This document shows, piece after piece, positions 38,272 through 49,937 of a stretch of 64,000 bases of DNA. This DNA is from Gorsachius magnificus (Eukaryota; Chordata; Aves; Pelecaniformes; Ardeidae): positions 14,755,821-14,819,820 of the forward strand of contig CM067081.1 in the NCBI GenBank assembly GCA_034008185.1, read 5' to 3'. How positions within the stretch are numbered: position 1 is the stretch's first letter; every line of letters starts with the position of its first letter. A model generated the notes under the pieces. The model was not told the origin of the DNA, made no database searches, and was given only the letters and a program-made list of their open reading frames with translations. The position numbers and the translations under genes were made by a program.

Positions 38272-40535
38272 GTGCCAAAAAGAACACAATAACTGAATAT
38301 TTCTTAGTTTTATAGAGGTTAGAACTGTAATGGGCAGCTAGATAATCATCAGAATTGCTTTATTCCTCAGATCCTCCTAATTCCCGGCTAAATAACATGT
38401 TTGACTATAGCATGTCTTCTTTTAAAAAGGAACCTAGGTTTAATACAAATACATAAAAAGATGGGGAACCAGCTCTTCCCTTGGTAGTTTTGGGGATTTT
38501 CTTCCAGCAACTAATCTCTCCCACAGTTTGATGCATATTCTTCTAATTTTAATTTGTTTGTTTGTAGCTTCCTGCTATTTGCACTTGTAATTCCTTTCCC
38601 TTCTAGGTTACAAAGCCCTTTGGGACCTAACATTCACTTGCCCCAAAAAGCTTTATGAAATAAGTCTTTTAAAATAACCAAGCAGATGGAACTCTTCATC
38701 AAGTTTTCGATATATAATGCTTTCCCTAGCTCTTGATTCACTTGAAATTTTTTTCTGAATTCTCTCCAAAAATAATTTGTCTTTTCATGATATAATGTAG
38801 AAAGATAAAATTTATGCAGTACCCCAATGTCATTCTCATAAGTGTGACCTGTCAAAGTAAGATAATCACTCTCTTCTCTCTCTACCTAAACCTTTCTCTA
38901 CCTCCCCCTGCGAGTCCAAAAAGAGAGCGAAATTCAGAAGTAAGTAAAGAATTAACCATCATTTTGGAGGAGGTCTGCATTCTACAGCAGCAGTACTATT
39001 CAAATTTGGGCTTGTTTTGTTCAAGACTGGGAAATGCTTGCACTTCCAAATTCTCTAGCAAACTCCTAGCTACTGTTTAAGGGTTGTAACATAGCGCCAC
39101 AGATGATTGATGTTCAAATGGCAATGGAAGGACATGTGAAGCTGTTCCTTGTCATATGATATAGGAGAGAACATCACACACCGATGAATGATATTAGGGC
39201 TGAACTGTCCATTTACAATTATTTAATTGTCCTATTTTATTTTTCTTAAATAATCACATCCTCTTAGGGGAAAAAAAAATAAAAATAAAAGGACAGACAA
39301 ATGAACACAAACTCCTAAAAGCCACAGAGAATGCTTTCAAGTTTTGTACCATGTTCATATGTCGCTGTTTTTGTCTTACCCCTTGTCAAATAAGGATTGA
39401 ATAAGATACCAGTAAAATACATTAGCCGTGCTCAGCCTCTGTACTGCGTGATGGATCTCCAGTATCAATCAGAGGTAGCAAGGAAATCTCTCCACTCAGG
39501 CTCTAAAACACAACAGATGGTGCTCTGCCAGTTTTCATTATGCTAAAATAGTGTGGCAACAAGATTGCTTCTGTGTTGATGTTATCAGTTTTCTTAGGAA
39601 TAATAACCATTTCAGATTTCTCTTTTGCCGTTGAAATATAGCACTTCTCAACAGCCAGCACCTCTGCTGTTCTTACATTTAACAGAAAAACAAACCAAGG
39701 AAAACAGCCTAGATTAAAATTTTAAGTGATTTAAGGACATCAGGAACTATCCTGTGAGTTGATAATAAATTACTATTTACAAAACATTCAATAGCAGAGG
39801 CTTGATTGAAAAGCAAGCAGTTCTTAAGACTTTTATCTTATGTCCTCAGCTGTGCAGTGTTAATGAAGGTTTGCAATTACCATGAATTTTAACTAATACA
39901 CAGCTTTATTTTTAATTGTTTTGTTTACAAAATGCATGCATTAATCACATTAATGTCATATTTTATCACTTTCAAAATTACCTGATGGAAGTTGAGGAGC
40001 TCTAGACAGAACAGCTTGTTTCTGTCTTTTTGAAATACATTATGAGAGGTGATACAATGAAAATAAAAATTCTTATTAATTTATCCTTCTGAAGAGAGTT
40101 GATAGCAGATTTTAGCATCAGATATTTTCTCAGACCCATCTTGTCTCAGTATTTTGTGACTATAATTGAAATTATTGTCTTAAAAAATGTTTATTTAAAT
40201 GCTCCTCACAGGAAGTTTTAGGCCATAAGCAATCAAATGTGTTTTAAAACATGAAATCCTGGCCCTAAGTACATTAAGAGTAATTAAGCCACTGATTTCT
40301 GTGACTAGAGAGGGTTAGTCTTGAGTACTGTATGGCAAAATGTATACCAATAATACTAATATATACTAATAAATCTGTTGTGATGGTAGATATTGAAATT
40401 ATTTTAAGCTTCATTCTAATTGCAACTGTTTTCTTGCATCTGTCCTTGCATAATTATGCAAGTACATAATTACTTTTGACATAATTGATACTGTTTAGAT
40501 CGATAGTTCTCTGACACGGTGCAGATAAGGAGATG
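38272..40535. other. Intron, no gene seen
   Basis: AT-rich unique sequence with no recognisable coding frame or repeat. Confidence 0.5.
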
Positions 40536-40965
40536 TCAGTGTGGTATCCTGGAAATCCACACAACTATAGGCTTGTGAAAAGGAGGGCAAGATCGGGCAG
40601 GGTCTCCTAGGTTTCTTCTTCTTTGAGCCCTTCCACACAAAGCCAAAGATGTACAATTACTTTCAAAAGTGTTTGCACGTGCAGTACTAGCGTTTATTTT
40701 CAGAACTGTAGCGACTGGCGCAGAACCCACCGACAATGCACAACGATGTGTGACACTGGTTTTGCCGTACAGTGCAACAACTTGGCGTCACAGGGGCAGC
40801 CAGAGCCCAGGGCATGGTCATGGGCACAATGGGCATCTGCATCAGCTGCATGGGCATGATGGGCATCTGGTTGGCAAGTCTAAGAAATAACCAGAGGTTC
40901 AAAGCATTCACTGGTTCTTCCCTACCTGATAAGCTGGTGTAGCCAGTGAGGCCAATGTACATCAA
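40536..40965 (-). other. CpG-dense pocket with unexplained minus-strand frames
   Basis: About nine CpGs fall between 40580 and 40800, far above the surrounding intron. On the minus strand a 92-codon frame (40965-40687) includes the Met/Pro-rich run NQMPIMPMQLMQMPIVPMTM, made by imperfect repeats of an ATGGGCAT unit, followed by a Cys-rich stretch (SCCTVRQNQCHTSLC). A second frame overlaps it (40736-40536). I do not recognise the protein. It could be a decayed processed gene copy, an antisense exon, or an unusual unique patch; no poly-A tail or splice sites are obvious. Confidence 0.3.
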
Positions 40966-42539
40966 TGCTGACAGAAGTGGAAGATATTACCTAGTGCTGC
41001 TATCTCCAGTCTTAACTGTTCATGTTGCTTTTCTTTTAACTTACTCGGTTGTAAATGTCAAAGTCTATAATTGAGTTCCATTTGAATATGATTATGTTAA
41101 TCCTATTTACAAGGTTTGCCCCTTTGTACCTCTGTGAGTAGATGAATTAATTTTTATAAAGCAGAAATGGAGCCACCGGATACATAGCAAGGACTATAAA
41201 GGAGTCAGACCTTTTTTCCCATAATGTGCCTTACTTTTTACCAGGATGTATTTAACTGGAAGCTCTGTTCAGTTCTCTTCTTTGTAGACTGGAAGGGAGA
41301 CGCTAGTCAAATCTCACACGATCTTTGTCAATTAGTGTGAATGTGCAAGAGCTGGAGTCGAGTGGCAGTTTCAGACAGCAAGACAGCACTGAAGCGTGCT
41401 GCTTTTAAGCCCTCTCAATTCTTTATTTTGGATCAAAGACAAATTCCATTGCAGTCATCTGAGCCTTGGGAGTAGCTGATACCCTTACTAAATGAAGTAC
41501 GTACGACTTTCCAAACGTCTGACTCCATGCACCTGTCATTCTTCTGGTTTTATTCATCAGGCAGTCGCTGTGTTTCTGAAGCATGACAAACAGCAGCAAC
41601 GTCCACTCTGTGACCTTGATAATGGAAGTGGGAAAACAGAGAAACCTTGAAAAATGCTGCTTTTAGCTGTCAGTCTGTTTTAGCAATTTAATAATTTAGT
41701 GACTAAATATGTTTCTTTTTAAAGTTCTCGCTGAGAAATAAGGAATGTTTTTAGCCCTCAAAGCAAAAAGTAGGTTTGCCAACACTTTTATTTTACTTTT
41801 CTTCTTTTTTTTACTATTGTATATATCTTGGATGAAAATTAATTCTTTCCCTCAGTGGCTTATAGAACTACTCTTAATATTTTATGTTGAAGGAGGAATC
41901 AAATTCATAAATAATAAATCTAAACCTTCTAGGTGGAACACACAGGAATATAATGAGTTTCTGTGAAAAATCACAGATTTAATGCAATAAAACAATGTTT
42001 TAATGTCAGCTATACTCATTTGCTACTACTGAACAAGAATAAATTGTCAGTCATTAATGCACACATTCAAATTAAGATAATTACTATATTCTTCACTGAT
42101 TTTTTTTGCTACATTAGTTAACAGGAATGAGAATCTTAGAGAAAAAAAAATGATAAAAATTTTTTTTTTTAATTTCCTAGAATCCATTAGATTATGTTTC
42201 AAAGCCTAAGTCATAACCAGTTAAATGAAATGAGGGAAACAGTTACATAAGCAAATAAAAAATTACCTCAGAATAAAATATTGGTGATAAAGGGAAAAAA
42301 AGACCAGTCATAAAGGAACCAAGCTCAGTAGAAGGGTCTCAGAAGAAAGTTTGTTTAGAACTAAAAAATAGATGCTGGCCAGCATGCTCAGGCTGAGAGT
42401 TTCAGAAGACATAGCACACTCATGTGCTTTGTTTTATAGGGCCAAATGAAACAAAAGCAAGGGTTCATCTACAGAACAGGCAGATGAAGCTCTGTTCTGT
42501 CTGTGGTCCAGACTTTTAAAAAACTATGGAGCTGAGTTA
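40966..42539. other. Intron, no gene seen
   Basis: AT-rich unique sequence. No repeat or coding frame recognised. Confidence 0.5.
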
Positions 42540-43814
42540 GAATCATAGAATCATAGAATCATAGAATGTTTTGGGTTGGAAGGGACCCCTAGAGGTCATC
42601 TGGTCCAACCCCCCTGCAGTCAGCAGGGACACCGCTAACTAGATCAGGTTGCTCAGAGCCCCATCCAACCTGGCCTTGAACGTTTCCAGGGATGGGGCCT
42701 CCACCACCTCTCTGGGCAACCCGTTCCAGTGTTTCACCACCCTCGTTGTAAAGAATTTCCTCCTAATATCCAGTCTAAATCTACCCTGCTTCAGTTTAAA
42801 ACCATGACCCCTTGTCCTGTCACAGCTGGCCCTACTAAAAAGATTCTCCCCATCTTTCCTATAGGCCCCCTTTAGGTACTGAAAGGCCGCAATCAGGTCT
42901 CCCCGTAGCCTTCTCCTCTCCAGGCTGAGCAAGCCCAACTCTCTCAGCCTGGCCTCATGGGAGAGGTGCTCCAGCCCTCGGATCATTTTTGTGGCCCTCC
43001 TCTGGACCTGCTCCAACAGTTCCATGTCCTTCTTGTGCTGAGGGCTCCAGACCTGGACGCAGTACTCCAGGTAAGGTCTCACCAGAGCAGAGCAGAGGGG
43101 CAGAATCACCTCCCTCGACCTGCTGGCCACGCTTCTCCTGATGCAGCCCAGGGTACGGTTGGCCTTCTGGGCCGCCAGCGCACATTGCCAGCTCATGTCC
43201 AGCTTTTCATCCACCAGCACGCCCAAGTCCCTCTCGGCAGGGCTGCTGTCAATCCTTTCTTCCCCCAACCCGTCCTGATACTGGGGATTACCCCGACCCA
43301 GGTGCAGGACCTTGCACTTGGCCTTGTTGAACCTCATGAGGTTCACACAGGCCCACCTCTCCAGCCTGTCCAGGTCTCTCTGGATGACATCCCGTCCTTC
43401 TGCTGTGTCAACCGCACCACTCAGTTTGGTGTCATCCGCAAACTTGCTGAGGGTGCACTCAATCTCGCTGTCTAAGTCATTGATGAATATATTAAACAGC
43501 ACCGGACCCAGTACGGACCCCTGAGGGACACCACTTGTCACCAGTCTCCATCCGGACATCGAGCCATTGACCACTACCCTCTGGATGCGACCATCCATCC
43601 AGTTCCTTATCCACTGAACAGTCCACCCATCAAATCCATAGCTCTCCAATTTAGAGAGAAGGATGTTGTGGGGGACCATGTCAAACGCTTTGCAGAAGTC
43701 CACATAGATGACGTCCATTGGTTTCTCTTTGTCCACTGTTGTTGTCACACCATCATAGAAAGTCACTAGGTTCGTCAGGCAGGACTTGCCCTTGGTGAAG
43801 CCATGCTGGCTATC

Positions 43815-43817
43815 TCA
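43815..43817 (-). other. Shared in-frame TGA in CR1 RT (E4 copy)
   Basis: Minus-strand ATT-TGA-GAT-AGC-CAG, same codon as in E2 and E3. Confidence 0.9.
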
Positions 43818-44687
43818 AATTACCTCCCTGGCCTCCATGCGCTTTAGCATAGCTTCTAGGAGGATCTGTTCCATGATCTTCCCAGGCACAGAGGTGAGGC
43901 TGACAGGTCGGTAGTTCCCAGGGTCTTCCTTTCTACCCTTTTTGAAAATGGGCACAATGTTTCCCTTCTTCCAGTCACCAGGGACTTCACCTGACTGCCA
44001 TGACTTTTTAAATATCATGGAGAGTGGCTTGGCGACTACGTCGGCCAATTCCCTCAGGACTCTGGGATGCATCTCATCAGGTCCCACGGACTTATGTGCG
44101 TTCAGGTTCCTCAGGTGGTCACAAACCTGATCTTCTCCTACAGCAGGAAGGGTTTTGCCCTCCCGGTCCCCCTCATGCCATCCATCAACTCAGGTGGTGT
44201 GGGGAGAGAGGTTGCCAGTGAAGACTGAGGCAAAAAAGGTGTTGAGTACCTCAGCCTTCTCCTCATCTGCTGTTACCAGCTTGCCAGTCTCGCTCCTCAG
44301 TGGGGGTACGCTTTCTTTAACCATCCTTTTCTGGCTGATATACCTGTAGAAACCCTTCTTATTATTCTTTGCATCCCTAGCCAAGTTTAGCTCCAGCTGT
44401 GCCTTGGCCTTCCTGACCCCATTCCTACACAACCGGACCACATCCCTATACTCTTCCCAGGATGCCTGTCCCTGCTTCCACTGCCTGTGCAGTTCCCTCT
44501 TCCTCCTTAGTTTGACCAGCATCTCTTGTCTCATCCATGCCGGTCTCTTCCCTTCTTTGCCCGATTTCTTACACCTGGGGATCGAGAGCTCTTGCGCTCC
44601 GTGGATCACATCCTTAAAGATCTGCCAGCTCTGTTCTGTTCCCCTGTCCCTGAGGACCGTTTCCCAGGGAGTCCTTCTGACTATCTC

Positions 44688-44690
44688 CTA
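44688..44690 (-). other. Shared in-frame TAG between CR1 endonuclease and RT (E4 copy)
   Basis: Minus-strand CTC-CTC-TAG-GAG-ATA, identical to E3. Frame is open on both sides. Confidence 0.9.
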
Positions 44691-45673
44691 GAGGAGCTGG
44701 AAGTTTGCTTTTCTAAAATTCAGGGTCCTGACTATACTCTTTATTCTTCCTATTTCCCTCTGGAGCATGATCTCTACCAGCGCATGATCACTGCAGCCCA
44801 GGCTGCCTCCGATCTTGACATTTCTGATGAGCTCGCTTACATTGGTGACCACCAGGTCCAGTATCGCATCCCCTCGGGTAGGGGTGTCTATTACCTGGCT
44901 TAAGAAGTTGTCCTCAATGCATTCGAGAAACCTGATGGATTGCCTACAGCTTGCTGTGTTGGTTTTCCAGCAGATGTCGGGGTGGTTGAAGTCCCCCAGC
45001 AGGACGAGAGCCTGTGAGCACAAAGCCTCCCGGAGTTGGAGGAAGAACGCTTCATCAGTCGGCTCCTCTTGATCTGGCGGTCTGTAGTAGACACCAACCA
45101 CCAGGTTCCCTTTGTTGCCTCTCTCTCTGATTCTTATCCATAAGCTTTCGGCCTGCTCGTGGCTATTCTTCAGGATCAGCTCTTCACAATCTAATGATTT
45201 CTTGATGTAAAGGGGAACGCCTCCACCCCTCCTTCCTCGCCTGTCCCTCCTGAACAGCCTGTAGCCATCAAGAGCTACATTCCAGTCGTGGGATTCATCC
45301 CACCAAGTTTCCGTAATGGCAATCAGGTCGTAGCTTTCTAGCAGCACGATAGCTTCCAACTCCTCTTGTTTGTTTCCCATGCTGCGTGCATTTGTATAGA
45401 GGCATTTCATCTGAGCTGTCGGCCTCGTCACCTTCATAGCAGAACACCCCTCATTTACTTTGAGGTGTTTCACAGGCTTTTCCTTGTTGGCTCCTACTAC
45501 CTCAGGAGCCTCCGGCTCACCTCCGCCAGACTTCAACTTCGTTGCAGCGCCCTTGGCACACTGCTGGGCAATGGGTTGAAGGCTCATACTAGTACCCAGT
45601 CCCTCTAACCCTTGCGTTTCATCCCCTAGCCTGTCACTGGCAAGCCCAATAGGTTCCCCTTCCCCCTTCACAT

Positions 45674-46179
45674 CTAGTTTAAAGCCCTGTCAATGAGCCC
45701 CGCAAGCTCCTGGGCAAAGACCCTCTTCCCCCTTTGAGAAAGCTGGCTCGCATTTGACTCCAGCAAGCCCAGTGCCATGTAGACCATCCCGTGGTCAAAG
45801 AACCCAAAGTTGTGGCGGTGACACCAGTCGCGAAGCCACATGTTAATAGATTGAGTCTGCTCATATTGTCCCGTGTCTCTGCCCACCACTGGAAGGAGTG
45901 AGGAAAAAATAACCTGCACTCCAGATTCCTTTACTAAGCGCCCCAAGGCTTTAATTCTTTTTTAATCACCCTCGGGCTACTTACTGCTACTTCATCGGCA
46001 CCCACATGGAAGAGCAGCAAGGGATAGTAGTCCGAGGGTCGGACCAGGCTAGGAAGTTTCCTAGTGATGTCTCTAACCCGGGCTCCTGGGAGGCAGCAGA
46101 CCTCCCTAAGAGCAGGGTCTGCCTGGCATATCAGTCCCTCCGTTCCCCTCAGGTGGGAATCTCCCACTACTATTACCCG
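45674..46179 (-). pseudogene. CR1 ORF1 C-terminal esterase part (E4), truncated and frameshifted
   Basis: Begins at the truncation point with MGDSHLRGTEGLICQADPAL (GDS serine block of the SGNH-like esterase), then PSLVRPSDYYPLLLFHVGAD. A 1-bp change near 45950 shifts the frame to GRLVKESGVQVIFSSLLPVV and WCHRHNFGFFDHGMVYMALG, ending RALN-stop at 45674. E2 has the same ORF1/ORF2 spacing. Confidence 0.85.
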
Positions 46180-48624
46180 TTACCATAGCCCTGAAGCTCA
46201 GACTGGCAGTATAGGTTTTGTGCCTCACTGATGTGAATATAACTATAAGAATTTAAGCAACCAAGCCCAAGGAAACAATCTCAAAAGCCTAGACTCTTCA
46301 AGCTAGAGAAATCTCATTAGGCCAGTCTGAGTGTGGGTAGAATTTACTTGGAGATACTATTTCTAAATTGCCCTACACTGAAGATCTAGAAATCAAGCTT
46401 CAACATGAAGTAGAGGCTCCGGAACCTACAGCAGAGCTGAGAGGTCCTCTTCACACATGTAACATGTTTATTCACACTCCTGAATAACTTTTTTGCACAG
46501 AATATAAAACAAAATTTCACCAGCTAAGAATGCCAGAATTGAGGCTACAGCTTTAATATCTATTATTTCTTCTGTCCTTTGACTTCCAGGGAAACCTGCA
46601 GACCTGACCAACTCTTTTTTTTTTTTTTTTTTTTTTTTACCTAGAGTCTCACACTTACAGAGGTGTCAGAAATATGAGCACCATTAGGGTAAAGCAGGAC
46701 TAGAACCAAAAACTTTTCTTTTTGGATGAGTTCACAAACCTAACTGTTAAAAAAGCACCTTCCAGTTTTGTGCCTAACCTCAAAGAAAAAAAGTTCCTAA
46801 TACTTTGTCTCTTGAATTTTCATATGAATTTAGAAGTTCTACTATTTTGCTGAATATGAAAAGTAACAACATAAACCTGAGTCAGGTGCCAAGGCTTTGA
46901 CAACTTCCTAATAAAATTCCCTGGCTAGTATTTTTTATTGGCTATCTTTGGCTCACTGTATTTCTTGTAGGCTCTTTCGATTGCCTACTTACTGTGTTAG
47001 CCAAATCACCAGTCTGAGACATTAAGGTAAAAAGTTTTGCATTTGGTGGTTTGTTTTTTTTTTTCCCTTCCCTCTCCTAATCTTTATGATATGAAGTGAG
47101 GTATTACTGGGTTCTTGATGGAGTGACATAAAATATTGGCTAAAAATTGTCGACCTGGTAGTACAGGAAGTGTAGCTGTCTAACTCTGTCATCTCAAAGA
47201 GTCGGGATTGAAGTTGAGCATATATTTGCAGCATCTAAATTGGAGCTACCTCTTTAGACACATTAGCTCTCACCTTTCTTCATTAAAATCCTGCATGATC
47301 TACTGACTTTCTTCACATGGACAATACTACACTGTAAATTAAAACCGGCTTTGCAATGGCTTTGACTTAAAAGATGCTGGGCAAAGATTACTTGACTGAC
47401 TTAAATAAGTAGGTACTAATGAAGTCATTAAACATTTAGCTCAATGTCTATCATTTTTCACTTCAGCTGTCCAGCTGGCTGACTCCTGTTGGGATGTAGA
47501 TTTTCTCTGCATGAAATGTCTTGCCAACAGTGAATATGCACTAAACTGGCATTCAAGAAAGGATTAAGGGAACTCTAAGCATGACCACCTGGCTAATGTT
47601 CTTGTCTTTGTTTTGTTTTCAAAAACACTGAATGATTTGATTTTTCTTCATTCAAAAGGTAGTTTTATAAAAAATATATCCATGCACATAAATGTGTCCA
47701 GATAAACAGATATAAATTAATTTATTGGCAATGTAATTTTTGAGATCCCTAGAGAGTCAACATTCTTTTTCTAATTCTGCTTATATGTACAAAAGTGGAG
47801 TCAAAATTCTCTGGTCCAAGCTGTTCAGCTGTGTTCTGAATGTAATCTGGTATAGTTATCTTTTGTGATGAAACAGAAATTCATAACCGTGCCCATTGTC
47901 ATCTGTGGTAAATTATGGTAGTTCCATTCCAGATATTCTCATTGCAGTTTATCACAATTGGCTATCACAGAAACTAAAGTTTTAAAAAGACTCAGTGAAG
48001 GAATGGACATTTAATTGATTAATAATATCTGAACTGTAAGAACATACTATATTTATTAACTTTTAAAAGAGCTTCAGGGCTTAATCTCTAATGTGGATTT
48101 TAGAAATAGACTGTGATAGATTTCTTTGCTTTTCTTCTAAAGCATTTATTGAACACAACTATTAGAGGTGAACTATTGCTGTAGGTGGGCCTGTGGTCTC
48201 ATCTACCAGTTTCTTAAATCAATGGAGTCAGCAACATTGTCCTGTATGTGCTGAGCCCCCCCCCCCTCCTTCAACCTTTCTGACTGGAATAACAAGAAAC
48301 TATTTACAGTAAAATAGCATTGATGTTCTTGTGATATCTGTTGTTCATCAAGGATTTAGACATGTTAGAAGAAAAGTAATTTTTCCCTTGTCAATTATAC
48401 TCAGAGGTATATGACTACTAAGGGTATCATACTTCCATTGCTATTATTGATAGTGCCAAACTGTGTGTGTTATTCAGGTTTTTCTGTAAGGAGTGTTTAA
48501 TTATTTCATAAGACCATTTTTTTTCAAATGTTACCTTAAATAAATATTGTCTGCATCTAATCCTAGCCCAAATAAAGATAGCATTTTTTAAAAAGATACT
48601 GCAAATGAGGTAGGCTGAAACAAT
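46180..48624. other. Intron, no gene seen
   Basis: Unique sequence. A T-run of about 25 bases lies at 46615-46639, and a C-run at 48257-48267. No coding frame recognised. Confidence 0.5.
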
Positions 48625-48673
48625 TCCCCCACCCCCACCCCACCCCACGCCACCCCACGCCACCCCACCCCAT
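48625..48673 (+). repeat. (CCACC)n-like C-rich tandem repeat
   Basis: About 49 bp of CCCCA/CCACC units, e.g. ccccaccccacgccacccca. The minus strand has many GGGG runs separated by short T or TGGC spacers, a good G-quadruplex candidate. Confidence 0.85.
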
Positions 48674-49151
48674 TAGGTTATATTCTACGTACACAGCTCA
48701 AAACTAGCTTCAAAATTTTACAGGCTGAGATTCTGATATGCTTCTCTGGAGCCTGAGGCTATGCTCTTTTTCATGTTCTGTTGATTTATCATTGGGAAAA
48801 GGCTCCATAAACTCAGTGGAACTCACCAAAAAAAAGGTATTTCCCCCAAGTCTCAAGTTAAGAAATGAAGTTCTTCCCGTTTTCCTTTTGCACAGCATGC
48901 TCTGTTTCTAGCAACATTGTATAATGATAGCTCTGGCAAAGTTACAGATTTCTGTACTATTTAAGCACACTGTGAAAAGAGATTAATTCAGTGGTTTATG
49001 CAATCTTTTCTTTTTGGGGGTGGTGAGGCAGAAAGTCCAAGCCAGGGTTTTAGAAAAGCACAATTTTTTTTTTTTTCTTTTTTTTTAGGAGAGGATTCAC
49101 ACCTAGATAGTGCAACATTCATGCAAACATCACCAGCTGGTGAGGGAGGTA
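48674..49151. other. Intron, no gene seen
   Basis: Unique sequence with T-runs at about 49063-49087. Confidence 0.5.
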
Positions 49152-49937
49152 ATCACAGAATCATAGGATCACAGAATGGCAAGGGTTGGAAGGGACCTCA
49201 GGAGATCATCTAGTTCAACCCCCCTGCTAAACCAGGTTCTCCTAGAGCAGGTTGCACAGGACATCATCTAGGCGGGTTTTGAATACCTCCAGAGGAGACG
49301 CCACAACCCCCCTGGGCAGCCTGTTCCAGTGCTCTGTCACCCTCAGAGTAAAGAAGTTCTTCCTCATATTCAGCTGAAACCTCTTATGTTTCAGTTTGTG
49401 CCCATTGCCCCTTGTCCGGTCACTGGACACCACTGAGAAGAGTCTGGCTCCGTCCTCATGACATCCACCCTTAAGATATTTGTATGTGTTGATGAGATCC
49501 CTCTCAGTCTTCTCTTCTTCAGGCTGAACAATTCCAGCTCTCTCAGCCTTTCCTCACAGGGGAGAGGCTCCAGTCCCCTTATCATCCTAGTTGCTCTCCT
49601 CTGGACTCTTTCTGAGTGTTCCTCATCTTTCTTGAACTGGGGAGCCCAGAACTGGACACAGTACTCCAGGTGCGTTCTCACCAGGGCAGAGTAGAGGGGG
49701 AGGATAGCCTCCCTTGACCTGCTGGCCACACTCCTCTCAATGCACCCCAGGATACCATTGGCCTTCTTGGCAACAAGGGCACACTGCTGGCTCATGGTCA
49801 GCTTGTCATCCACCAGGACTCCCAGGTCCCTCTCGGCAGAGCTGCTTTCCAGCAGGTCAGCCCCCAGCCTGTACTGGTGCATGGGGTTCAACCTCCCCAG
49901 GTGCAGCACTCAACACTTGCCCTTGTTGAACTTCATC
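49152..49937 (-). mobile_element. CR1 LINE copy E7, 5'-truncated
   Basis: Tail atcacagaatcataggatca, then ggttggaagggacctcagga, 3' UTR and the ORF2 C-terminal third, ending abruptly in cttgttgaacttcat at 49937. Its C-terminus ([20 protein letters not shown]) differs from E1, E2-E4 and E6, so it is a further CR1 subfamily. Confidence 0.94.
49242..49936 (-). pseudogene. CR1 ORF2 C-terminal fragment (E7)
   Basis: Frame 1 (to 49391): [99 protein letters not shown] frameshift near 49480 follows. The rest is in another frame: [38 protein letters not shown], ending NLL-stop at 49242. It begins downstream of the FADD catalytic motif, so it never had RT activity. Confidence 0.88.

Larger units (their letters stand above)
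42639..45671 (-). pseudogene. CR1 ORF2 of E4 (endonuclease-reverse transcriptase), one frame with three in-frame stops
   Basis: About 1,010 codons in a single frame. The endonuclease fills residues 88-300: catalytic Glu in IAITETWWDE (about residue 121), VGVYYRPPD (about 193-200), LLGDFNHPD (about 225-232) and CSDHALVE (about 293-300). The linker ([22 protein letters not shown]) and RT follow: [25 protein letters not shown], motif [12 protein letters not shown], motif [15 protein letters not shown], motif C KFADDTK, then [10 protein letters not shown] and [14 protein letters not shown]. Stops interrupt it at 44688-44690 (TAG, shared with E3), 44190-44192 (TGA, lies where E3 and E2 are deleted) and 43815-43817 (TGA, shared with E2 and E3). 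There are no indels. The frame opens just past the ORF1 stop; the true start codon is uncertain. Confidence 0.93.
42540..46179 (-). mobile_element. CR1 LINE copy E4, 5'-truncated in ORF1
   Basis: Tail gaatcatagaatcatagaat at 42540-42566, 3' UTR, complete ORF2, and the last half of ORF1, cut at 46179 inside the GDSH esterase block. Same subfamily as E2 and E3. It has the best-preserved ORF2 in the window (no frameshift) and no LTR insertion or large deletion, so it serves as the reference for the other two. Confidence 0.96.
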
